NCBI GenBank assembly: GCA_973895155.1
Contig: OZ316893.1
Span: forward strand, 16,802,001-16,866,000
DNA length: 64,000 nucleotides
Origin: Marsupella aquatica
Lineage: Eukaryota > Marchantiophyta
Reading direction: 5' to 3'
Shown here: piece by piece, positions 56,392 through 64,000 of the stretch
Layout: each line of letters begins with the position of its first letter
How positions within the stretch are numbered: the stretch's first letter is position 1
Position numbers and translations under genes: made by a program
The notes under the pieces: generated by a model
Database searches by the model: none
What the model was told of the DNA's origin: nothing
Seen by the model: only the letters and a program-made list of their open reading frames with translations

Positions 56392-56934
56392 CATCACTTT
56401 GATGACATCCCTGCCAGGGTGCAGTCCTTCTTGGACTATCGGTTTGGCGATAGTCCAAACCCGGGCGGACCTTCCTCAATTGCAGCATTGCTCGGCTTTC
56501 CTATGGGAACACAGGGCCCCATGGCACCTCCTCTAGTAGCACCTGTGGCCAACTTTCCCGCATCAAAACAAGCACAGATGCCACCCCAGGCACCCTTAAG
56601 CCGCTCTCCCCCACTGGTTGCACCATCTACTTGTGCGCGGTCTGTGGTGAATGCAGTCAACCTCAGCTCAGAGGATGAGGAAGCCCCTTCCCTTCACCGC
56701 AATCCACTAGGTACCTATCACCCTGGGGCGGGTATCGTGCCACCGTCCCAATCCCAAACCCGGGAGGCAATCCTGATAGACAACACGGTGACGGTTACAG
56801 CCCCAACACTAGTACTAACGGCAAGGGTCATTGTAACGTGCAAGGAAATAGTAAAAACATTCCTCGCACGGGAACATTTTCTCCTCCATATATGCAAAAT
56901 CTGGCATGGTTATCACCTTGCTAGCATGACTTGA
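56389..56934 (+). CDS. Hypothetical proline-rich frame at the gypsy/element B junction
   Basis: Open for about 180 codons from 56,389 with no clear Met at the front (reads HHFDDIPARVQSFLDYRFGD, then a Pro/Ala-rich tract and LSSEDEEAPSLHRNPLG). I recognise nothing in it. It starts right where the gypsy protease frame ends, so it could be the tail of a gene from a third element, or chance. Both halves of one short inverted repeat (GTCATCACTTTGATGAC at about 56,391-56,407) lie at its start. Confidence 0.3.
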   Translation, partial: RHHFDDIPARVQSFLDYRFGDSPNPGGPSSIAALLGFPMGTQGPMAPPLVAPVANFPASKQAQMPPQAPLSRSPPLVAPSTCARSVVNAVNLSSEDEEAPSLHRNPLGTYHPGAGIVPPSQSQTREAILIDNTVTVTAPTLVLTARVIVTCKEIVKTFLAREHFLLHICKIWHGYHLASMT

Positions 56935-57097
56935 AACTTGCTAGGACAAAACTAATCTGTTAAACAACAGAAAATTCACTATTCCACTCAATAACGAAAC
57001 CTGTCGTGGACGGTACATTTGTACATATCACGTATTTCACGCACAATTGGCCACTCAAAGCAACAATAAGTGACCATACTATTTGAACATACGTCAG

Positions 57098-57115
57098 GCC
57101 AGCAAAATTGCTAGC
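57098..57115. repeat. Element B palindrome, copy 1
   Basis: GCCAGCAAAATTGCTAGC, one mismatch in the arms, upstream of the small plus-strand gene. Confidence 0.75.
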
Positions 57116-57688
57116 AATCGTGCCACCCATAATTCTTGCACGAACTTTGGCATGCGGTCCTTAACAACGTGAAACAATCATCATGATAACAGACAAGGAG
57201 CGCATCCAAGGACAGAATCCAAAGCTTCATCCGGCCGTCGAGCGTGACACCCGCAACAGACAAGATCCCAAACCGTTGGGAAGGATCGATCTCCCACTAT
57301 CCACCATCCCCTATAGAAACATCTCCCTCGCACCTTTAGAAACATTTCCATTCATTCCATTTTGGATACTCTTTCGAGCTCTCTTTCTGTTCAACGTGGG
57401 ACTCGAAACGCGCTTCTCTTGTTGTCATCGCGGGAGTCAAAGCCCTGTTGTGACTTGTGCTACTGTTGTTACAGCATTACATCAAGTTCCTCCTCAATCA
57501 CAAGCACGATAGATTTGGCAGTCGGATCCGGATTGAGGTATCTCCGTTCTCTGTCATCTGTTTCCCACCTGCTGTTTGGTATTCTCTCAGGTACTCGTTG
57601 TCATCGGCTTTCTAGTTTGTCAACATAAGTAGACCTTGCATAAGATTGTAAGTAATCTGAATTGCATTGGTTTCTGTTACAGGGAGAA

Positions 57689-58258
57689 ATGGCACGGAAC
57701 GAGAGTAGAGCTCCTCCAAAATGGATTTTCAAAGTCGGGCGATATTATGCCAAAACGGACGATCCACTGGACTCCCCACCAAGGTCCCCTCCACCGAAGC
57801 AGAGTACTGTCAACACTGTAGTGAAGAGCAATACATCTCCTTCCAATTGCGTGGCTCCCGTTGTCTCCAAGGACTCAAAGGTTGCCGCACCTTCTAAAGA
57901 GACGTTGTCCAAGGCGGTCTCCCGAACACCATTGTCTTCTCGCTCAAATGTCCCTATCTCTAAGGGGGTTTCTGAGAAGTGCAAGAGAGAAGAGGAGGAG
58001 TCATACTGGAGGACCTCGAGATCCACAACTATTGGACGGAAAACGTACTCGCTTCCTCCGACTATGATACAGTCTCCGACTTTGATTTCGACGCGTACAA
58101 GGCATCGAGCCCTTAAACAGAAGTCCAATATCAGTAGTCCATCTTCTAGGGGGCATAGACATTTTGTAATAGTGTATTGTATCCTGAGTCTGGTCCCTGG
58201 ACCTTGGAGTTGCAAAGAGTTCTTGGACATTTCACGTGTAACAAAGTTATATGTCTAA
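57689..58258 (+). CDS. Hypothetical Ser/Pro-rich cargo protein of element B
   Basis: 189 codons starting MARNESRAPPKWIFKVGRYY, directly after a good acceptor (TCTGTTACAG). A 5' exon or leader with a CTATAGAAA box probably lies in 57,180-57,535 (possible donor near 57,538). The N-terminal ~30 residues look folded (aromatic/basic); the middle is Ser/Thr/Pro/Lys-rich and disordered; a hydrophobic stretch (HFVIVYCILSLVPG) lies near the C-terminus. I do not recognise a family, and nothing similar is in element A. Confidence 0.45.
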   Translation: MARNESRAPPKWIFKVGRYYAKTDDPLDSPPRSPPPKQSTVNTVVKSNTSPSNCVAPVVSKDSKVAAPSKETLSKAVSRTPLSSRSNVPISKGVSEKCKREEEESYWRTSRSTTIGRKTYSLPPTMIQSPTLISTRTRHRALKQKSNISSPSSRGHRHFVIVYCILSLVPGPWSCKEFLDISRVTKLYV

Positions 58259-58671
58259 ACATCTTTGTTCATTTTGCAATAAAATCTTGAGAAGTTTGTC
58301 AGATTGTAATGTTCCAACCTGTCCTATTATTGCTAGCAACATCGCTAGTAAAACTATGCATGACTACAATGGTTTGTTTTCTTGCACACATGAGTTATGG
58401 AACTCTAAGTTAAGTAGATCTTCGTCAAACAGTACCCGTTTAGCACAAAACCAAAAACAGTTACTTCACGAGTTTAATGCCAGCAACATCGCTAGCAAAA
58501 TAAACAACAATGTGGACACTTACTGAATCATAATAGACCCTCACTAACATTACATACACAATATAATTAGTGAGGTACAGGACCTTCCTCTGTTCTGAAA
58601 ACCAGAAGGCAACAAAATGAGGGACGCAGAAATGTTCACCTCAATGGATAATAGAGATTAAGTCAACTACA
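58259..58671. other. Convergent spacer with two element B palindromes
   Basis: Between the ends of the cargo gene (plus) and transposase (minus). Holds GCTAGCAACATCGCTAGT (58,332-58,349) and GCCAGCAACATCGCTAGC (58,479-58,496), copies of the same 18-bp design. Confidence 0.8.
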
Positions 58672-61600
58672 CTACAACAGAATCAAACTCCTCACTTCAG
58701 CAGCAGTCAAAATTGGCTGCTTCACAAGATCGTCTCTCTCTAGATTCAGTGAAAAATTATTTAAGTACACCCACAGGAGGTGTTTACAAGACATGTGTGT
58801 GTCTCTTGTAGAAGTCATCACATGAACAAGAAGGAAAGCAAGTGGACCCAGCACTGGTGTGCAATTTTAGAATCTGTCTTGTGAGTGACGATAAGATATT
58901 GCCATCCCCACCCGTTTCCGAGACATATCTTCTCACTTCCAATGACTCTCTTATGTTTGCCAGTTGCAGATCGAATGCGTTTAAGAAGCTCCGGGGTGTT
59001 CTGGAAACGTTGACGAACGCCTTTCCCATTCCAGGTCTTGAATGTACGGTCTGGACAACCAATGTCAACTCTTTTTGGGAAGGCGTTCACATCAATTTGG
59101 AGGTCAACACGATTTGGAGAAGAGAATGACCCGATCATTGCTGGACCAGAGTATGATAATCCTCTGATTTGAAACCCGTTTTGAAGAAGAAAGTCAATCT
59201 CTGTTGGGGACAGCCTGGTCCCTCGCTGGACCTGCAATGCCTCAGGTGGTTCTGAAAGCTGGGCAAGAGTCCTTTTGCCACCTGTTTTATGGCACCTATT
59301 ATTCGGACAGAGTACAGAAGCTGACAATGTGGAGAGGACAACCTCAATCCATGAAAGGCAACACCAACAACTCCAGCCCGGAATGCCTTCAATCCAGTTT
59401 CTTTGATGAGATTCCTGCACTAATCTCTTCCAAACACACTTTGGTCCACTCGTCCATTGCAAATATGTCCACTCCCTTTTCCACTCCGCCTCAAGTGCCA
59501 GGTCCCATACGTCACATCAACCTCTTCAATAAAAGGGATCCTTTGGGGTGCATCCCGAATTTCATCCCGATTATTTTGAGACGGTGGTATTTCTCCAACA
59601 TAGTTTGGGTCCTATGTTGCATCTCCACGGCTTCGTTCTTCACCATCATCTGATATATTAATAACTTCACAAGGGAGGGGAGGTCTAAGGCAAGTGGGAT
59701 TGTCTTCATTGTCAGGAAAGTCAGAAGGTCCACCAATATCAGAAGCACCGCTAAAGTTACTAAATTTGGTGTAAGATTTCTTCTTTTCAAACTAGACAAC
59801 GATGCTACTATGCGCAATATCTTATCATGTCAATGAGAATAGTTTTCATGAATAGAAGCAAAAGCACTACCCTTCCTTTTTCCTTGCGTTGTTCTAAGAT
59901 CTCCATGTAAAGGCATTGTTCTATAGAACTCATATTTTCCAGAGGATTCAAATAGTAGATTGGATGCCTCCTCATAGGCATCCAACGACCCCATTGTATC
60001 TGCATTTCTATAGGCCAACTCAAATATTGTAGGACCATTGCCACGATGACACCCTTCCAAGTATGCAGTGAACGCTGCAATTTGTCCCGTTGCTCAATTC
60101 TGGTCAACTTCACAGGCTTCCATCAAACCATTTTTCTTCTTCGGCTGGCAGGAACGCATTGATGCGTGAGAAGATTCAGCTCCCGCACAGTTTGGCATCA
60201 AAGCAGACTCCCTTGCAGTTTGCGTCTGGAAAATAAACAGAGTTAACACTTGTATTCACTAGCGATATGTCTAGCTTGAGGCATACTCATGTTTGAGTCA
60301 GTGACAGAAAAACCTTTACAAAAAGAAGTATTATGGCTAGCAATCTCGCTAGCTTTAATGCATCACAAATAATGGCCCGGTACTTACCACCCAAATAAAG
60401 TTACCCCATTGTCTCCACTGCACAACCCACCATGAAATCCACCCTTGGAGTGATTTAAGCTTGGAACCTGGGTGACAATTCCCTTCTTTCCACCATTTCT
60501 GAATGTTGTCGGCTATACAATATGCTTCGACGTATGTTGGAGCAATTCTTAACTTCTCCCACATCTTATAGTGCTCCGCATGACATCCCTCCTTGATTCC
60601 CTCCAAAGTGTGTCTTCTGAGGGATTGAGAGAAATGGAAAGCATCACTATGCTCTTTCATTGGATTTCTGACACCCCCCAAAAATACCCTTTGGATAGCA
60701 ATCCACCCAGCCTCCGCATTGTCTGCTATGAATCCTCCAATAATGGGATTATTCACTCCATTCTTGGATGTGACATCTACCATTAACCTCCACGCAGTCT
60801 CAAGCGACTATGTGTCTTTGGCTCTCAACTCACAAGTGAAAATTGTACACAAAGCGCGTTAATTATGGTCATACACGTGTGCGCTAAAGGTCAACCATCC
60901 AGTAGTGATACGATGCATCACGTCAAAACTCACCAAAGAACCTTCCAAAACTCCTCCAGACTCCATGCTCCTCAAAATTTCCACACCAGATCCAGGACCA
61001 TTTGTACTCATTTTGAATACATGCGCTCGATCATTTCTGTTTCCTTGACCAGGAAACAGGTACCTTTGCACAAAAGGGAAATTATTACATGATTGCATTT
61101 CACAAAGTGAGTCAAGTTCTCCTTTTTGGGGATTATCCATCTTCACACTACGAAGAATAGCTTGGAACTTTGGAGTGGTCAAAACCACTCCAATCGAACT
61201 CCAAATTTCTTTCTATTCTTCTCTTGACAATTGAGCCGATGATTCTGGATGCAATAGGGAGACTAGGTTCCCAATTGACCGGTTTCTCAGACATGCAGGA
61301 GTTGAGACTAGATTCAACCTATGGACTCCTTAAACAACATCTTCCGTTGTTTTTCTTGTAGAATGAGATTTTCCCTTCCAAACGGGGTGGTCATTGAATC
61401 CCATATGCACAGCCAATCTGGACATATGCATTGAAATGTGACTCTCCAAACCTAGCTTAGGGTATACATACAATAGTTTTGTCGGGCAATCTCGAATACA
61501 GAGAGGCCTCTCTTCACAGAAGCCATAGACGAGTCCACCCTCACTCACTTGCTCTCCAAGACGAAAGATGTCAGTCAGCAACCCTTTGCCTCTAAAAGTG

Positions 61601-62457
61601 CAGTCATTTTTCACTCAAGTATGTTTCAACTTCCGGCAACCCCAATTATGGCATTCAAGAATGCTATCACAACGGACTTTTGACACAGCCCAATGAAACC
61701 TTGGCTTCAAATTTTCAAATGTAGTGACGAGTCTAGTCCAAGGATAGCCATCCTTCTCTTGAACCATATCTTGGAGACCTCCTCCGTGCCCGACCCCCTT
61801 GACTGTAGGAAGTTCAAAAACAACGTTACCATTGTATGTCGATGGCGGACTCAAAACCTGACATTCATTCAATTGATTCCCTCTTCTAAATTGTGCAAGT
61901 TCACTTGCTCCACTGATATTGAGAAAAGCGTCATAAGCACTCATCCGATACACTATGGTCATGCTATCCCCAGTCCTTTGAATCAATTTTGTCACTAACC
62001 CTTTGGGTTCGGAACCACCTCATGACTTCACCGACCCACAAGATGTGTCTTGCCTTAGACTATCTAGAGATATTTCAATGACATCGGGAGCTATGTCTTT
62101 GGGAGGCATCCCAAGATCAATCATAGGAGTTTGATTACCGGGAGCTAAATCCACTGGTTCCAGAATGACATCAGGAAACTCATCTTTACTGGACAGAACC
62201 TTGACATAAGATCCAACCTTCAGTGTCCAAAATTCGGGGGAAGTACTATTGTCCTCTCTCAACTCGTGACTCCGTGTTCCATTTTGAGAATACAACTCAA
62301 ACAACTTCATGATGAGGTAATCTTTTGGTATTCCAAAACGAGTTGCAAGGAATGACTCTGTCACCCTCACCTCTGACGAACCAGGGATACTTGGCAGTAC
62401 AACCACATCTCCCATGATTCTATGCTCCAAAACCACCTTGGAATTCATCGAGATCAT
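58672..62457 (-). pseudogene. MULE-type transposase with SWIM finger (element B), frameshifted
   Basis: Collinear with element A's transposase: N-terminus IMGDVVVLPSIPGSSEVRVT (62,457-62,020); NVVFELPTVKG (61,995-61,615); CPTKLLYVYP...SRLAVHMGFNDHP zinc-binding part (61,614-61,330); VFKMSTNGPGSGVEILRSME and FDVMHRITTG (to 60,859); GFIADNAEAGW with SDAFHFSQSLRRHT (60,783-60,388); intron 60,387-60,229 with GTAAGT donor; PNCAGAESSHASMR; CPNNRCHK domain; SWIM finger CFPSCSCDDF...CKHLLW (about 58,870-58,770). Multiple frame changes, so inactive unless some are unrecognised introns. The conserved blocks define what the family protects: the catalytic Asp regions, the HTHP-like site and the SWIM Cys/His. 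Confidence 0.8.
60258..60353. repeat. Two element B palindromes in the conserved transposase intron
   Basis: ACTAGCGATATGTCTAGC (60,258-60,275) and GCTAGCAATCTCGCTAGC (60,336-60,353). Both lie within the intron whose position is shared with element A. Confidence 0.85.
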
Positions 62458-63190
62458 CTCTTCTCAGGATACAAAAAATAAAACGACTATGTTTTGAATC
62501 GTCCATACGACTCTTATTTGGAGGACCAAAACTTTGTTCATCCCAATGGAAACAACACATCGACCAAATTGTCAGATAGTTCCCGTTGATTTGACCGTTA
62601 TTTTTTCTTTTACTCAATGTATTGGGACGGTTCCCATGCTAGCAATCTTGCTAGCTTGGGTGTGCATGTTTTTGGACAAACATCCTGTTGATTTTGACCT
62701 CTTTTGAAGGAGATCTGTATCATGGTTTTTATGCTAGCGATATCGCTAGCCAAAAAGTAAATCCAATGTTTACAAATTTTACCGTTAGGATTCCATTGGG
62801 AATAGTCAATGGGTACCATAATGTCAACGGTACAAATTACAGTTGACACCTATACCATTTTGTATGGATAAGATTATCCTTGTCGTGAAGGTTGTTCTTT
62901 GGGTTTTCCAAAAAGTACAACTAGTGGTCTATGCCAGGAGATTTCTATTATTCCTTCCATCGTACTATCGATCGGTGTCAGTATTCACTATCGTAACTGT
63001 GTAAGGCTTTGTTGGGAGTTCCTAACAGTTTGTACGGCTGTCCTATTTCTCCTAAAGGCGGTGCGGTGTGGACGTTTTTCATGCGTGCAATTGCTATAGT
63101 CTCTGGACATGACCACTCTTCTCCGAAGGGGTTTATTTCATGGAGTCATCGTTGTCTCTAGAGACTATTTCTTCGAGAGGATCATTTTAG
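62458..63190. promoter_or_regulatory. Divergent promoter spacer of element B
   Basis: About 0.7 kb between the head-to-head core genes, compared with 3.3 kb in element A. Contains GCTAGCAATCTTGCTAGC (62,638-62,655) and the perfect 18-bp palindrome GCTAGCGATATCGCTAGC (62,733-62,750). A Met at 63,140 opens a short frame ending at a TAG at 63,188; TTTTAG there also fits a splice acceptor, so a small 5' exon may lie in this region. Confidence 0.65.
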
Positions 63191-64000
63191 TTGAGGGAGT
63201 CGACAAGGAGAGAAACCAGGTCAACAGCTAACAAGAAGGCGCTTGTAGTGGGCTTGAAGACTCCTAGACGACACAAGATGGTGACGGCGGTAGATGTTGT
63301 GGCTCCTGTGTTTGATCCGAGCGCTTCGAAACCTTACACGGTTGTCATAAACCGTCATCTTCACTCATTCGGAGTGAATGAGTTTGGATTTGCATTGGCT
63401 CCCCCTCAAATTCCTCTCTGCCGGATGAGGAACATGCAGATTGTTTGGTCTCTGCAGAAGGATTCCACTGTGATAGACACATTGAAGTCCGAGTTCAGAA
63501 TGCAGGGTTACATCAAAGATGCGCCTCGCTTTTACGTTCAGATGACAAACAAGGATGGAGAAATCCAGATGTGTATCGATGCCATCCGCGAAACTTGGGA
63601 TGATATTTGGGTGTTGCAGAACGAGGAGTTTGAACGCGAATGTGATTCTCATGTTTCTTTCCAGATTCTCAAGGACAAAATGTTTTGTGTTTTTGATGGA
63701 AACCACCAATTGTATTCGTGGGGCCAACTGGCGGAAGATCATCCAGACAATATTAAGTACCATCCTCGAGTTGTCTGCAAGATTTTCAAGGGTGAAAAAA
63801 ACTCTTTTGTTCAGATTAAGTCGGCAATGCACGCATTGAACAGGTGCAAGTTCTCAGGATAATATTTTTCTGAAATTCCTTTTTTACCATATCACTTTCA
63901 GCTAGCGATCTCGCTAACATGAGAATGATGTGGAAGGTTAACTCAATGTCCTGTAGAGAACTCCTGGGTTTTGGAGGCTGAACGCGTCCAGAAGATTTTG
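63191..64000 (+). CDS. ParB-like (DGNH) gene of element B, 5' part of the multidomain gene, runs off the window
   Basis: Exon to 63,843, intron 63,844-63,936, next exon from 63,937 to the window edge. Matches element A: PPQIPLCRMRNMQIVWSLQK aligns with IPLCRLMPMEAV; EEFERECDSH...ILKDKMFCVFDGNH aligns with FEQECDAS...LKDKMFWVFDGNH; KSAMHALN aligns with EQAMHALN. Both first introns have the same position and phase (2), and the following exons agree (SWVLEAERVQKIL versus SWFNDADRVAKLL). The motif reads DGNHQ here instead of DGNHR, losing the Arg. First in-frame Met is 63,278; a 5' exon is likely. The methyltransferase and Ulp1 parts would lie to the right. Confidence 0.75.
63901..63918. repeat. 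Element B palindrome inside the first intron of the ParB-like gene
   Basis: GCTAGCGATCTCGCTAAC, in the intron homologous to the one in element A that carries A's palindrome. Confidence 0.85.

Larger units (their letters stand above)
57098..64000 (-). mobile_element. Second giant MULE-type element ('element B'), right end outside the window
   Basis: Contains diverged homologues of element A's two core genes in the same head-to-head layout, mirrored: transposase on the minus strand (62,457-58,672) and ParB-like gene on the plus strand (from 63,191). Its introns and spacers carry GCTAGC-N6-GCTAGC palindromes not seen elsewhere in the window. The left border lies between the gypsy protease frame (56,391) and the first palindrome (57,098); no terminal repeat could be identified. 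Cargo differs from A: no F-box-like genes, but a different small gene at 57,689. Confidence 0.75.

Noticed and set aside
56391-56407. GTCATCACTTTGATGAC as the left terminal repeat of element B
   Set aside because: It is a short hairpin at the gypsy edge, shares only ATCA/TGAT words with element A's terminal repeat, and no partner or duplication is visible in the window.

Overview
This is a nuclear segment of a land-plant genome. It carries an intron-rich gene for a chloroplast copper ATPase (PAA2/HMA8 type), plant Ty3/gypsy and Ty1/copia elements, Mutator-like (MULE) transposons and short interstitial TTTAGGG (plant telomere-type) repeats. The retroelement style and the very repeat-rich content make me lean towards a seed-free plant (bryophyte, lycophyte or fern), but the sequence alone does not settle this. 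I saw no tRNA, rRNA or CRISPR features. Only the first 6 kb looks like ordinary host gene space; almost everything else is mobile DNA, partly nested.

Layout. 0.17-6.1 kb, minus: PAA2/HMA8-like gene, 15 exons visible, with the 3' end off the left edge. 8.2-12.2 kb, plus: decayed LTR retroelement with LTR promoter, primer-binding site, gag, protease and a captured cytosine-5 DNA methyltransferase-like domain. 12.5-21.05 kb and 42.47-43.68 kb, plus: one Ty3/gypsy element split in two. It is split by a TG...CA element at 21,048-42,473 with a 5-bp duplication CTTTC. That element is itself split by an 18.2-kb MULE ('element A', 22,631-40,802) with terminal inverted repeats and a 9-bp duplication CTCAATCAT. 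Removing each insertion restores the interrupted reading frame exactly, so the nesting order is secure. 44.09-48.63 kb, minus: a young copia element (133-bp LTRs, 5-bp duplication AAAAC) with gag, protease and integrase but no room for reverse transcriptase. 50-56.4 kb, minus: a decayed gypsy element with an extra ORF 3' of pol. From about 57 kb to the right edge: part of a second, related giant MULE ('element B').

The system most worth attention is the A/B family of giant MULEs. Both have two head-to-head genes. One encodes a MULE-type transposase with a Cys/His-rich N-terminal region and a C-terminal SWIM zinc finger. The other, complete in A and only started in B, is predicted to encode a ~1,560-residue protein with a ParB/sulfiredoxin-like DGNHR motif, an unknown ~440-residue region, an acidic linker, a beta-class amino (N4/N6) DNA-methyltransferase-like domain and a C-terminal Ulp1-type cysteine protease. 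A ParB-like domain joined to an N4/N6 DNA methylase is a familiar phage/plasmid arrangement, so finding it in a plant transposon is striking. Each element is also peppered with its own short palindrome: CTCGGCGAG...CTCGCCGAG types in A and GCTAGC-N6-GCTAGC in B. These sit in introns and intergenic DNA, including equivalent introns of the two elements, and essentially never in exons. Element A additionally carries two F-box-like cargo genes and several tandem arrays built around its palindrome.

Most element genes are damaged by single stops (many TAG or TGA, as expected from deamination of methylated CHG/CpG) or single-base frameshifts. Exon borders are my predictions from GT/AG sites, reading phase and homology, and could be off by a few bases.
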